Positions 9,608-22,168 of a stretch of 64,000 bases of DNA are shown one piece after another; within the stretch, counting starts at the first letter, position 1; each line of letters opens with the position of its first letter. The notes below the pieces were generated by a model. It was not told the DNA's origin. It did no database searches and saw only the letters and a list, made by a program, of their open reading frames with translations. This DNA comes from Profftia tarda (GTDB lineage: Bacteria; Pseudomonadota; Gammaproteobacteria; Enterobacterales; Enterobacteriaceae), in assembly GCF_904848675.1 (NCBI RefSeq), contig NZ_LR890047.1, positions 1,116,001 to 1,180,000 on the forward strand, in the 5' to 3' direction. The translations under genes were made by a program, and so were the position numbers.

Positions 9608-12187
9608 ATACTTGTCCGTTCTTACTCTAAGAAATAATTACAAAATTATCCATTATAAATAATAGTATTTTTTATAAAACAGCCTGAGTAATCTCCACAT
9701 CCCCATCAAGTTCATTAAAAGTTATCCCTTTAATATCACTCTTCTCTAACAATATTATGTCATAATCAAAATGATTCACTATATAACTTAACATCTAGGA
9801 AGGGCATTTTAGAATGATAGACTACTATGTCTTAAGAAAGACACAGTAGTCTATCATATAAATAACTATGATAATTATATTAATAATATATTCTACCAAT
9901 TGCTTATACCAATATTTAGTGCAAAAATCCTATTTTACAAACGCATGTCTTCGCCTTTAATGATTTCTTATTCTTTCTTTTTATAAAAGTAATAAAGATT
10001 ACAAATAATAACAATTTTTATACTAAGAACGAAACCTATTAATTAACAACTATCATCTTCAAATCATTGGTATAATGATATAGCATGAAATGAGACGTAT
10101 TCGAAAAGTAGGGAACGATATCAATAATGTTTTATATTGATCTTTTGATCTTTACCAAAGATTATCACTCAGTTAATAATCTATAAGATCTGATAAAATA
10201 TAAAACCTATACCAATATTCAAGCAGCATGTAAATGCACGACCTTCTTTATTGGGATAAACAATTTTATAAATCATATACAAATGTACTATACAAAACTA
10301 TAACTAGACTAAGAACAAAAATATAAAGCAGAAAAGATCTAAATGAAATAACCATCATATTATATGATCAATCAAGTTATATTACGGCTCTTGTTCACTT
10401 ACAATATCAATATTTCTCATTAAAAAACTAGATAAACCTGAGAATACAAAAACTGTAGTGTTCTAGTATTTATAGTTATTACAATCTTCGTGAAATGAAC
10501 CGATAAAACTATGGATATAACCAAAGAATATCTAGCCGCATACAATTAATTTAGACTATAGTCAACAATGCTAACTTACTTAATAAATAATATTTTAACA
10601 TATTAAATAAGATTTATATGTACAGTTAGATGGCCTCATCAGGCATCAGAAAGTGAATAACTGTGATACAAAAAATATTTTAGTCTTTAAATATAGTGAA
10701 CAAGATATTACTATATTAATCTTGCAAAGAATCTTGCTGTTTCACTTACTATATTTCAAAGCATTACTTTAAAAGAATTTTTTCATTTCCTTAGCTATAT
10801 AATATGAAGCAGACTTCCCTGTATGTCAGACTTATTAATTGCTTAATGTAGAAAACATCAAAATGACCGCAGTATTGCTTATATTACCTTATGGAAAGCA
10901 AGACATCTATACTCTAAAATTTTTTCATTAGCATGCTAATAATTCATTAAATAGCATTTCTCATGTACTAGAATTTGAGAATACTTTATCCAAAACTATA
11001 AAACACATTATATGAAAGATTCTGTAAAATACATGTAAGCAAGCTAAAATTATGCCTTATTAATCTTCGGATCATAAAATATTACAAAATGTAACAACTT
11101 TCAGTTTATTATAACAAGATCTCTATTTCTAGAGAATCAGTGCCCATGTTTATTAAACATAATTTTATCTTCTGGCATTAGTGTGAGGTAATCCATATTA
11201 TCTAATTCTAAATATCGAGTATATGCAGTTCTTTTCTTTTGTGTGCACGTTATTTTCATCTAAAGATCTTATACAGTCTTTCAAATTTGGTTACAATGAT
11301 GGATGATTTTGAATGTATGTTAAAAAACTTATCTATGGAATAATTTTTTGCGTACTTCCCATTTATATTGGCGCTAGTTATCTCTTATTCAATTTCTTAG
11401 TCATTAGCGGGAGTAAAGAGATCTTTGAGTAATCCTCTAAAGTAAATCTAAAATTAATTATTTAACAAATGTGCAACCATCTCTTTACGTAAATGTTATA
11501 TGCGTGTATGAAAATTACAACATGTAATCATTTTCAACTTGTAGCATTACAACTAGTAAAATATTAAGAGGTACGTTATATAAAATTAGATATAATTCAA
11601 ATTAAAAAATTATTTAGAATCCTTAGAAGAGTAAACTCATCATTAGTTTCATCGCTAATCCTGTAGAAATTTTAATAAAAGAGAGGAAGCATGTTTTAAA
11701 ATTGTTGAATAAATAATTTTATGAATCTTGATGATTCTCATGCTATCAAGATATATTTATAATAAATCAGAGACCTTATTAATCTTAACTGAAATATTTA
11801 TACAAAATTATTTAAATATCTGACAAGAAAAGCTAAGGACACATCACTAGTATTCATATGATATAGAATAATTGTTACATAACATTTTAACTGAGATAGT
11901 ATCTTTAAGAATAAACTGCAAATAATTTATTGTGTTATACAAAATAATCAATCTAGCGCTTAATATAAATATGACGCATACGCTACGAGAGCTACAATGC
12001 AATAGAAATACTAAAGAATATAACGATACATGGATAAATCCCTGAAGACACACGAAAAGAGGATCTCTCAAGAATTATTCCTATGTAATAAGGTGTTACA
12101 ATACAAGTATTACAGGGTTCCCCTATAATGGGTGATAATTAGCTTTTCTGAATGAGATAAGATCGTTAAAGGTTAATACATCTAGAG
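9608..12187. other. Noncoding stretch at the expected hemA position
   Basis: In E. coli relatives hemA (about 1.25 kb, plus strand) lies between lolB and prfA. Here the 2.6-kb interval has no frame resembling glutamyl-tRNA reductase. The only strong structure is the hairpin at 9814-9857. Interpreted as complete erosion of hemA; this is inference from gene order. Confidence 0.6.
9814..9857. other. 20-bp inverted repeat (hairpin)
   Basis: ATGATAGACTACTATGTCTT (9814-9833) faces AAGACACAGTAGTCTATCAT (9838-9857) across a 4-base AAGA loop. The arms pair at 19 of 20 positions (one A-C mismatch). It stands alone about 200 bases upstream of lolB, in otherwise eroded DNA, and has no T-run on either side. 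Confidence 0.85.
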
Positions 12188-13276
12188 ATGAAATCTTCTA
12201 TAATTGCTAAACTAGAAACTCTACAAGAACGTTATATAGAGTTGCAGGAGCACCTTGCAGATCCCGCTATGATGAAGGATCAGGAACTCTTTCGCGTACT
12301 GTCTTGCGAGTACGCACAGTTAAGCGATCTTACTCATTGCTTCCAGAAGTGGCAAAAAGCAAAAGAGAATGTCTACACAGCAGAAACAATGCTTAATGAT
12401 CCTGAAATGCATAAAATAGCACAGGAAGAAATTTCTGAAAATAATAAAAAAATTATTGATATAGAAAAACAGCTAAGAACCTTAATGTTACCTAAAGATT
12501 CTAATGATGAAAGCAACTGCTATTTAGAAATTAGGGCCGGAACCGGTGGAGACGAAGCTGCTTTATTTGCTGGTAAGATGTTCCGCATGTATAGCCGTTA
12601 CGCAGAATCAAATTATTGGAAAATAGAAGTTATTAATTCTAACGCAGGTGAACATGGAGGATTTAAAGAGATCATTGCCAGAGTTATTGGGTGCAGCGCG
12701 TATGGTCACTTGAAGTTTGAATCCGGAGGTCACCGTGTTCAGCGTATTCCTGCTACTGAAAATCAAGGACGCATTCATACATCATCCTGTACTGTAGCTG
12801 TCATGCCTGAGATACCGAAACATGCATTGCCAGATATAAATCCTGATGATTTACGAATTGATACCTTCCGCTCATCCGGAGCAGGTGGGCAGCATGTAAA
12901 TACCACTGATTCGGCAGTGCGGATTACACACCTGCCAACCAGAGTTGTTGTTGAGTGTCAGGATGAACGTTCGCAACATAAGAACAAAGCAAAAGCTTTA
13001 TCAGTATTGGCTGCCCGAATCCGGGCAGCCGAAATAGCAAAACAAAATGAACAAGAATCCTTCAAGCGCCGTAATTTACTCGGCAGTGGTGACCGTTCGG
13101 ATCGCAATCGTACTTATAATTTTATACGTGGTCGGGTTACAGATCATCGCATTAACCTTACACTTTATCGTTTAGATGAAATAATGGAAGGTAATCTAGA
13201 CTTACTCATAGAATCTATCGTTCAAGAATATCAGGCAGATCAGCTAGCATTACTTTGCGAAAAAGACTCATCATGA
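12188..13276 (+). CDS. prfA: Peptide chain release factor 1
   Basis: 362 residues (E. coli 360). The class-I release-factor motifs are intact: the tripeptide PAT at 188-190 that reads UAA/UAG, and GGQ at 233-235 (SSGAGGQHVN) that triggers peptidyl-tRNA hydrolysis in the ribosomal peptidyl-transferase centre. The acidic coiled domain occupies roughly residues 1-105. Its stop codon overlaps the start of prmC in an ATGA, so the two are translationally coupled; PrmC methylates the Gln of the GGQ motif. The normal upstream partner hemA is missing. The ATG at 12188 directly follows TCTAGAG; a better ribosome site (TAAAGG) lies about 15 bases upstream. Confidence 0.98.
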   Translation: MKSSIIAKLETLQERYIELQEHLADPAMMKDQELFRVLSCEYAQLSDLTHCFQKWQKAKENVYTAETMLNDPEMHKIAQEEISENNKKIIDIEKQLRTLMLPKDSNDESNCYLEIRAGTGGDEAALFAGKMFRMYSRYAESNYWKIEVINSNAGEHGGFKEIIARVIGCSAYGHLKFESGGHRVQRIPATENQGRIHTSSCTVAVMPEIPKHALPDINPDDLRIDTFRSSGAGGQHVNTTDSAVRITHLPTRVVVECQDERSQHKNKAKALSVLAARIRAAEIAKQNEQESFKRRNLLGSGDRSDRNRTYNFIRGRVTDHRINLTLYRLDEIMEGNLDLLIESIVQEYQADQLALLCEKDSS

Positions 13277-14127
13277 GATTTGATCAATGGCGTAAGAGGG
13301 CTATAGAAAGGCTGTGCTTATATAAAAGAGCCGAATACGACGTTGATGCTCTACTATCTTTTATTACCGGTAAAAACCGTAGCTATATTTTGGCATTTAG
13401 TGAGACAGAGCTACGCCTGGAACAAGAAGAACAATTAGAACAACTATTGAGAAAGCGTGAATCTTATGAGCCATTAGCATATTTAATTGGTAAGAGTGAA
13501 TTTTGGTCATTAAATATAGAAGTATCGCCAGTAACCCTCATTCCACGTAATGATACAGAGTGTCTAGTTGAAAAAGCTCTTGAACTACTTCCAAATCATG
13601 CATGCACAGTTCTAGATCTGGGAACCGGTACTGGTGCTATTGCTCTAGCACTAGCCAGTGAGCGACCTGATTGCCAGTTCATTGGGGTTGATTATCTTGT
13701 AGATGCCATAGAATTGGCATCACGCAACGCTTCGCGTTTAAAAATTGCCAATACTTCATTCATTAGAGGAAATTGGTTCGAACCTATACAAGGACATAAA
13801 TTTATGCTAATTATTAGTAATCCTCCTTATATTGACGAACTAGATCCCCATTTATTAGAAAAAGATATTCGTTACGAACCCTTAAGTGCTCTCGTTGCGC
13901 CAGAGAAGGGACTCGCATATTTACGCCACATTATAGCATGTGCTCCCGATTATTTGATTGATAATGGCTGGCTTTTGATAGAACATGGCTGGAAGCAAGG
14001 CACTACTGTTAGAAACATGCTTAGTGCAAGCGGATTTAACCATATTAGTACAAAAAAAGATTATGGTAATAATGAACGCTGCTCTCTAGGACAAAGACTT
14101 AGAATATTAAACACAAAAAATACATAA
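13273..14127 (+). CDS. prmC: Release factor glutamine N5-methyltransferase
   Basis: 284 residues from the ATG at 13273 (E. coli 277). The SAM-binding motif LDLGTGTGAIALALA spans about 114-128 and the catalytic motif NPPY is at 183-186 (SNPPYIDE). It methylates the glutamine of GGQ in RF1 and RF2. The frame is open upstream to a TTG at 13255, but the family start (MRFDQW, matching E. coli MEYQHW) and the ATGA overlap with prfA fix the start at 13273. The C-terminus (ILNTKNT) runs a few residues beyond the E. coli end. No downstream sirB, sirC or kdsA homologue follows. Confidence 0.96.
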   Translation: MRFDQWRKRAIERLCLYKRAEYDVDALLSFITGKNRSYILAFSETELRLEQEEQLEQLLRKRESYEPLAYLIGKSEFWSLNIEVSPVTLIPRNDTECLVEKALELLPNHACTVLDLGTGTGAIALALASERPDCQFIGVDYLVDAIELASRNASRLKIANTSFIRGNWFEPIQGHKFMLIISNPPYIDELDPHLLEKDIRYEPLSALVAPEKGLAYLRHIIACAPDYLIDNGWLLIEHGWKQGTTVRNMLSASGFNHISTKKDYGNNERCSLGQRLRILNTKNT

Positions 14128-17100
14128 AATAATCTGCGATACTAAAAATTCAAATGTACAATACTTAAGATATTATTCTTTTTAAGAATCATCTGATTAA
14201 TCTTGAGTAACTAATAATCAAAGTTTCCTGTAATATTAGACTGAAGAACGAGTATATTCAGCATTAAATCCAATAATTTTAAATCACACTGATAGAACAG
14301 CACACTGTAAATAAATAGTTTAAAAATAGATTATAGTACAATATATCACACACTCTAATAGACGGTAGTAATTTAAAATACTGTTCATACAGCACGGAGT
14401 TAATGCTTGCTAGAGCGTTATTTATAAATAGTTATATGGATATTTTAAATCTTGTGTTCTTGTAAGTACCATATTTGGATGAATTGCAAATACTCATTGA
14501 TATGATTTAATCAAAAGTTATTATGATCACTGAAGCGCGCTTAGTTTATGAAACTATTATAATTGCATATAAAATTTAAATACATATTATTATAACGCAC
14601 TTTTATCATATACTTCGCTAAAAAGTAAGAGTGTTTTGAGTAAAATTCTCTGGTTAATGACAATCTCATACCGAAAATTATACTATAATATTTGCTTGAT
14701 TTTGAAATTTTATTGTGATTATAGCACGCTATAACAAATAAAAATTGCATCTCTTAGGCCTAAATACCTATATATTATTCTTAGATGTGATGCTTTTGAA
14801 AAGCAGTATAGCAATTGTAAGTCAAACCATAATTACTACTAAATATCGGTAATTATACCTCTTACTTGCGAGAGGCAATGAAGTTGAGCTTTTCATAATT
14901 ATCAAGATTATAATAATTATTTACCTAAAAAGTTTCAAAGATCACCATGAACTAGTTGAGCGTGTGTAGTAGTAAGAGAATAACTACTTTATAGTAGAGA
15001 TGCATTATATATTGCTTATATCGAGGATCTCATATAGCTATTTTTAGAGATAAAAGTAATCAAAAACTGGTAATAATTTAACTTTGCTTTATATGATCAA
15101 TCAGCATCTAGATCAGAGATTACCAAACGGATACTTGAATAAAATATTGGATAAAGATCTAGCACTATATCGACTTCCGCAATCTATATTCATATTTCTA
15201 CTCTGATCCATATATCATTTGCCTATACTGTAGAATGGTAATCCCTACTTTTAAACATTTACGCGGTCGTGGTTATCTGATGAATGCTTTCTTATATGAT
15301 TGATATTTTTAAAATTAGTATATATATCATTCTATCTTTAATACTTATGCTATTTATTAAATTACTGTGTTTAATGACAAAGCTACTTACCTGGAATAAC
15401 TTGCCTATCAAATATTTGAACTATGAAAATATCCTTGAGAAGCAATTGTATTATCAGACAAAAATATAGAAGATTATCTTCTGAGGTTGTCATAAAGTAA
15501 ACCATACTCTTCACGAATTAACAACCCATGAGAAGTGAATCCTGCTAGAAATAAAGATAAAATGCTTTTCAATCACAGACAAGAGATATGCATATAATAA
15601 GTAAACTGATAAAACCACCTCATAAAGTAGAAGTACTGAAACAGTAAAGTATCATTTAATTTAAACCCTGAAGATATTACTGATGAAAATGACGAAGACA
15701 ATTTTTAAGATCGCCTAGTTTGACACCCAGCAGACCGCAATATAATCATATGAATCTGATTTGTAACCGATCAATATTGCTACTGCTGCTCTCTATAATA
15801 CTAATTATTATAGTTATTAATATTAATCTTAATTTTTTAGAATATAATATTCTGATACAATTTACTCATAAAAATTTTTTCAATATTACTCACGACAATT
15901 TTAATAAAAAAAATACGGTATTAAAACTTTATTAACAGAATATTTTATTGCTAATAATATTTTAAGATACATGAAACATAAAGTACAGATCATTGATAAA
16001 ACATAGAGGGCTTTATCTTGTTATAGCCAGGAATTAACTTTTCTTGAATACCTTAAAATTGCAGCTATACTCATGCGTTTTCGATATGTATAATTAGGAT
16101 GAGCTGTGTGCCGCATAGATACAAAAGCATATCTTCTTAATCACATATTATTAATAATATACTGGAATTATTACAGAATCAACACAGCACTGCTCTGGAG
16201 AGAATACTTTCAGGGTAGATAATCTTATAAGAATAACAGAACAGAAAATACTACATGTATAGCTTATAGCTTAACAAGAAGATATATACTAAAATAATTA
16301 ATATGTCTGTTCATTAGCTAATATTTAGTAGCTAATCAGCATTTGAGATTGTATTTGAAGGAATTATACATAATTATCCTCGCTAATAATAGAGCAAATT
16401 GTAATAATTTAGCCGTGAGGGGATACTATAAAAACAACAATTCAAGTAAACAATAAGGCTTTGCATAGTTCCGTAATTATTCTAAAGTATTGATAAAATA
16501 AATAAACTTGTTTTTTAACAGTACTTTACAGAGTTATCTAGTCAAGAGTTGTAAATATCCACAAAAGGCAGGGTAAAAAATGAATTTATATAGGTACGGT
16601 CCTAAGTATAACACTTTGAATGTTATTTGATAGACGTAACTTTGTGATAAAAAATTCCCCTATCCTTCAGTAATATAGAGAAATAAAACAATCTATTTTA
16701 AGAGCTCTCCTGCAAAAAGAATTACTATAGAAAATGAGATTAGTGCGTCAAGAAGTAAGACATATTTTATGTAAAAGTAATACATTTGATCAAAGTCAAT
16801 CTATTTTGCCAAATTTGTTATAAAGAAATGAAATATATGCGGAGCTATGCCAATAACTACTCTCTAAGGCAGCTACAACGATAGCATTAGCATCATAAGA
16901 TCAGATATATACAATATCTATTGCGTGTCAATAGTTATAAGGTCAAACAGATCTCAGAATGTTGTGAGCAAAAGCTGACTTCTTACTGAGTATATGCTGT
17001 AATTAATAGATCTCTTATAATTTCATTCTCAATACAATTCAGAATCACATAAACAGTAGTTGCTTGCAATGATGCCTGTAAATTAGAATTTATAACAACA

Positions 17101-17749
17101 TCCTTATAGAAAAACAATTTAGCAGAATAAATGATATAATATCTACAGAATAATCTATATTTTATCTATCTACTATTATAAAAGATATTAGGAATTTTGT
17201 ATTAAATCATAATACTCTTTTATCTCTCTGAGAATAACATAAGAGAGCGTTAAAAACAAGATTCATGCAGTTTTAAGATATCAGTAAAGTATTCCGCGCT
17301 AAATAATTGCGAATAATACTGCACAATATCTATACCACACATAATAAAAAGACATAAAAAAGGTAAATTAACTACTATATTTCCGATATTTATGGACTAA
17401 ATGCACAAAATATAATCTTATCTATAATTGCCTCACATAACTCCACATATTATATAAAAACCGTATTCCCTTAAATATCTTAATGTTTTTCCCATGTCAT
17501 AAAGAAGCATAGTGCGGTTACTCAGATACAAATTTATAGAAAATCATGAGTCAAATAAGATCATAAATATGATATTCATGCTTCTTCATTTGATTCCTAC
17601 TAGAGATAATGACTCCTAAATAATATGAATAAATTGATCGTGATATTATTAGCGTGTTAGTATAATTATGATATTCAAGATCAATAAATTTGATAATAAG
17701 AAAAATATGTTATCTTCCTTTATTACTTATATTATCCTGAGGTAATATC
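14128..17749. other. 3.6-kb noncoding stretch between prmC and queC
   Basis: One of the longest gaps. Short frames of 60-71 codons occur (around 15284-15469 and 15720-15935) but are rich in Ile, Leu, Asn and Tyr, as expected of translated A+T-rich DNA. I see no remnant of the sirB2, sirB1 or kdsA genes that follow prmC in E. coli. Confidence 0.5.
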
Positions 17750-18436
17750 ATGAGCCTGGCAGTTGTAGTATTTAGTGGAGGACAGGATTCCGGCACTTGT
17801 CTAGTACACGCAATAGAAGAATATAATAAAGTGCATTGTATTACTTTTGATTATAACCAACGCCATCATGCAGAAATAGAGGTTGCGCGCAAGCTTGCAG
17901 TAAAGCTAGGATCTTCTGTGCATAAAGTGCTAGACCTTCATTTACTCAATCAGCTAAGCATCAGTAGCCTTACTCGTACAAACATTCCTCTACCAAGTTC
18001 ACAAGAAGATGGTATTCCTAATACTTTTGTACCGGGTAGAAACATTTTATTCCTAACTTTAGCCTCAATTTACGCTTATCAGGTACAGGCCGATGCTGTC
18101 ATCACGGGAGTATGCGAAACCGATTTCTCTGGTTATCCAGATTGCCGAGATAAGTTTATAAAGTCATTAAATAAAGCGATCACAATAGGTATGGCACGCG
18201 AAATAAGCTTTAAAACTCCTCTAATGTGGCTCAATAAAGCTGAAACGTGGGCTTTATCAGACCATTATGAGAAACTCAATATAATAAGAGAAGAAACGCT
18301 TACTTGTTATAATGGTATTCAGGGTGACGGTTGCGGTCAATGCGCAGCTTGTAATTTACGTTCGCGTGGCTTGGAATATTATTTAGAAAATAGATCTTTA
18401 GTATCCGCTAAAATGAAGGAAAAAATGAGCTTATGA
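17750..18436 (+). CDS. queC: 7-cyano-7-deazaguanine (preQ0) synthase
   Basis: 228 residues (E. coli 231). The ATP-pyrophosphatase loop SGGQDS is at 9-14, followed by NTFVPGRN and TGVCETDFSGYPDCR. The zinc site is complete: C186, C195, C198, C201 (CYNG...GCGQCAAC). It converts 7-carboxy-7-deazaguanine and ammonia to preQ0, an intermediate of queuosine. A GAGG ribosome site precedes the ATG. The gene stands alone with over 2 kb of empty DNA on both sides. queA, a later step of the same pathway, is in this window at 43.2 kb. Confidence 0.97.
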   Translation: MSLAVVVFSGGQDSGTCLVHAIEEYNKVHCITFDYNQRHHAEIEVARKLAVKLGSSVHKVLDLHLLNQLSISSLTRTNIPLPSSQEDGIPNTFVPGRNILFLTLASIYAYQVQADAVITGVCETDFSGYPDCRDKFIKSLNKAITIGMAREISFKTPLMWLNKAETWALSDHYEKLNIIREETLTCYNGIQGDGCGQCAACNLRSRGLEYYLENRSLVSAKMKEKMSL

Positions 18437-20536
18437 TAAGCAATTATATCGAAAAAGAAAAATATTATGTTTGATAATATTTAAAAATATTATTTTTTAA
18501 ATTAAGATTTGGTATCTATAAATGCAAGCATGTTAAATACATAAATATTTTTATATTAAGGTCTTGCAGCTTCATATAAGCTACTTTTTAAAGAACAGAG
18601 TATATTTAAACATATTTAAATATGAAAATAAGTATCATATCTGCTTACGTATGAATACTCAAAAAATTTTATGGTAGTAGACATAGCTGTCTAAGCAGAC
18701 AATTCTTTTTACCTATTACATTATGCTAAGAAAATAAATATTAATTGATATATCGGCTGATTTATTCCCTGTAAAACATATACTCTAATAATTTTATTTA
18801 ACTATAAAATAATTCTTTATAAACATATTTAGATTCAATATCATTTCGATAGAAGTATTTTAAATATTTGTGCAGAAGAACCATCAGAGGTTGCTACTTG
18901 CTCTATTCAAGAATAATACTTTTTCCAATTAAAAAGAGAATGATCTGCTCATACAATACTAAATGATTTTTTTATCATCCACTTTAATTCTTTTCATAAT
19001 TTTGGTTAAAATCTAATCACACTTTAATTAATAAAGCAACATGTTGTACAGAAAACAAGTCATGCATTTCTGTACATAATCAATAATACCTATCACACAT
19101 AATATATTGTCAAGCAGTTGAAAGTCATAATGCATTATCAAGTTCTAGATTAGAATAGACATTCATGAACTCATGGCTCTAGTTACAAATAAACCTCTGA
19201 GTCAATAATATAAAAAATCTATTAATACTCAGGTATATAAACTGATAGAAATATACATTTTAAGACGTACGAGATCTTATTTTAACGTGAGATCAGAAGG
19301 TATCATTAGCAATTTAAAAGATTAGAGAGCAGCTCTTTTTGGTTAAAAATTATTAAGTCTTTAGCTATGATTATTAAAAATACTGCAGATATAACTTGTT
19401 CTGTATTATTGAGTAATATATTAATTTTATTTAATGATATAATCATCCTATATAAACGAGCTACTTACTAATCATATCACGAAATTTAAATTCTCTGGAG
19501 AGAGATTATACATAATGAATTTAGTCAGCCTAAAAAGATAAGCATAGTATAATATCTTAAAAAATTATCTGATAATATGACATCTCTTATACATATTTTA
19601 AATAGCATTATACTTTAACTACATATTTAATAAAAGATATTATCAAGCAAGCACATAGATATTAGTTAGAAAATAAGATATCGTTAGTTAATAAATAACA
19701 TTAAACAATGTACAAGTTTCTATGACACCTTAATGGTTCACAATAATGATTCTTATATAATATAATTTATAAGTTGCATACTAGTATTTCTAGTGTCCAA
19801 AGAAATAACAAAGTATTCGCAGACAATCAATGCTGTATACTATAACTGTAGCTATTAAAAATAGAAACAAATATCATGGTAATAATACTATCAAACCCTA
19901 AAATATATGAATATCAAACATATAACTCTACTGATATATATTAATATCCTTCTGAGGAATCAAAATAATAATTTAACATTATATATTAATATAATATGAT
20001 AAGTGTCCTAGATTAAAAGAATTGTACTCCCATGATTATCAAGATCATAATAGTTCCAGATACCTACTCGTACACGATCAATAATCAGTTCAACTTACTC
20101 ATATAATAATCATACTTCTATATAATCACACTAGACAACTATATTTATATAACATCTTCTCAGCCTAAATAATACATGAACTTACTCGTAAGCTAATTAA
20201 AAAATCACTTTTTATATTCAACATCTTATCGCGGAAATACTGGTTTTAATTTTATATTATATTCTACCATATGGATAAAAATTATAAAGAGAAGTATCAA
20301 TATGAATAAAAGATCTTTATAAATACACTGGATTCCAAAGAATCCTAGGTTATTTTATACATTAGAGTGCTGCAATAGGAATAATTTTTAATTTATCGTT
20401 TAATATGCTAAATCATTAAGAATGGTGATACTTGGCTACAAATAACCCATTATTTTAATATCTCAAAAATCTTTAGGTAAAATATCTAAAAGACATTTAC
20501 CTAAGCTATTTCTTCAACTTAGGGGGAAAATCATTA
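18437..20536. other. Noncoding stretch between queC and nadE
   Basis: A+T-rich DNA with frequent stops in all frames. I see no gene remnant and no strong hairpin. Confidence 0.5.
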
Positions 20537-22168
20537 ATGAGTAGATCTATCTCTATTGCACTAGCGCAGCTCAATTGGCTAGTAGGTGATATTACAGGAA
20601 ATGCTGAGCGAATGCTTTATACTCTCGAAGAGCAGCGAAAAGCCGGAGCAGATTTAGTAATGTTTTCTGAACTAGCGCTCTCGGGATACCCACCTGAAGA
20701 TTTAATCTATCGTGATGATTTTTATATGCTTTGTAAAAAACAGCTAGATTGTCTAAAAGAGGCATCGATAGGTATAGCAGTTCTAGTCGGTCATCCCTGG
20801 CGCGAAGGAGAAAATTTATATAATGCGCTTTCTGTATTTTCTGAAGGTCAATTAATTGCTCGCTACTTCAAACAGCACATCCCAAACTATGGGGTTTTTG
20901 ATGAGAAACGATATTTTTCTCCTGGTCATGATACTTGTGTAGTAAAACTTAGAGGCTATAATCTAGGTCTACTGATTTGCGAAGATCTATGGTTTCATGG
21001 ACCAGTTAATGATGCCGTTATAGCAGGGGCTGAAATTATTTTATCGATAAATGCTTCTCCGTATAATCAAGAAAAATCTAAAATCCGCGATGCCTTATTA
21101 ATCAGACACTGTAAATATACCGGATTACCGTTAGTCTATTTGAATCAGATTGGTGGTCAGGACGAGCTTATTTTTGATGGTAGCTCTAAAGTGTTAGATG
21201 CATTAGGTAATATCACTCACAGTTTATTAAGTTTTGCTGAACAGACGACCCTCTTTAAAATGCATAATATGCGGGTTGAACCAATGATTAATTTAACTAC
21301 CCCCCAGTCTGAAGTAGGACAGGTTTATAACGCCCTGGTATTGGCAGTACATGACTACGTCATTAAAAATGGTTTCCAGGGCGCACTTATAGGACTATCT
21401 GGAGGAATTGATTCTGCATTAACTCTAGCTATTGCTGTGGATGCATTGGGCAAAGATAAAGTAGAAGCAATAATGATGCCATTCCACTATACTGCAGATA
21501 TTAGTATCGCCGATGCTACAGAAGAAGCACAAATTCTTGGAGTTGAGTTTAATATAGTCCCTATACATCCGATATTTGATGCCTTTATAAAGCAAATAAG
21601 TCCTCTGCATCTCGGTAGCACTGAATGCAACAGTATGGAAGAGAATCTACAGGCGAGATGCCGCGGAGTAGTACTAATGGCATTATCTAACCAAGGTGGC
21701 CGTATCGTGCTTAATACGAGTAATAAAAGTGAAATAGCCGTGGGCTATTCTACTCTCTATGGAGATATGGTAGGTGGTTTTGATGTGTTGAAAGATGTAA
21801 CTAAAACTATGGTATTCAAGCTCTGCGAGTATCGCAATACATTATCTCATGTGATTCCAAAGCGTGTGCTTGAGCGTCCTCCATCAGCAGAACTATCCTG
21901 CAATCAGTTAGATCAGGATAGCTTACCTCCGTACGATATTCTAGATGCAATTTTAGAAGGTTATGTTGAACAGGACAAGTCACTGGCTAATTTAGTAGCC
22001 GATGGTTTTGAGGAAACAGTTGTACATAAAATCATTCGATTAGTCGATATGAATGAATATAAACGCCGTCAAGCTCCTATTGGACCAAGAATTACGGCTC
22101 GTAGCTTTAGTAAAGATCGTCGTTATCCGATAACATCGGGATTTAGGCATAAAATAATCAATAGATAA
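20537..22168 (+). CDS. nadE: Glutamine-dependent NAD+ synthetase
   Basis: 543 residues in two domains. Residues 1 to about 260 form a nitrilase-type glutaminase with the catalytic triad E45 (FSELALSGY), K112 (RYFKQHIPN) and C148 (LLICEDLWF). The rest is the synthetase, with the ATP loop LSGGIDSA and later motifs NTSNKSE and LYGDMVGGF. It amidates deamido-NAD to NAD using glutamine nitrogen. E. coli has only the short ammonia-dependent NadE of 275 residues; the long form occurs in several other Enterobacterales, which is a useful lineage clue. The ATG at 20537 has AGGGGGAAA upstream. All visible catalytic residues are intact. Confidence 0.96.
   Translation: MSRSISIALAQLNWLVGDITGNAERMLYTLEEQRKAGADLVMFSELALSGYPPEDLIYRDDFYMLCKKQLDCLKEASIGIAVLVGHPWREGENLYNALSVFSEGQLIARYFKQHIPNYGVFDEKRYFSPGHDTCVVKLRGYNLGLLICEDLWFHGPVNDAVIAGAEIILSINASPYNQEKSKIRDALLIRHCKYTGLPLVYLNQIGGQDELIFDGSSKVLDALGNITHSLLSFAEQTTLFKMHNMRVEPMINLTTPQSEVGQVYNALVLAVHDYVIKNGFQGALIGLSGGIDSALTLAIAVDALGKDKVEAIMMPFHYTADISIADATEEAQILGVEFNIVPIHPIFDAFIKQISPLHLGSTECNSMEENLQARCRGVVLMALSNQGGRIVLNTSNKSEIAVGYSTLYGDMVGGFDVLKDVTKTMVFKLCEYRNTLSHVIPKRVLERPPSAELSCNQLDQDSLPPYDILDAILEGYVEQDKSLANLVADGFEETVVHKIIRLVDMNEYKRRQAPIGPRITARSFSKDRRYPITSGFRHKIINR

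Noticed and set aside
15284..15935. Two frames of 61 and 71 codons between prmC and queC
   Set aside because: Almost entirely Ile, Leu, Asn, Tyr and Lys with no ribosome site and no family resemblance; typical of chance frames in A+T-rich DNA.
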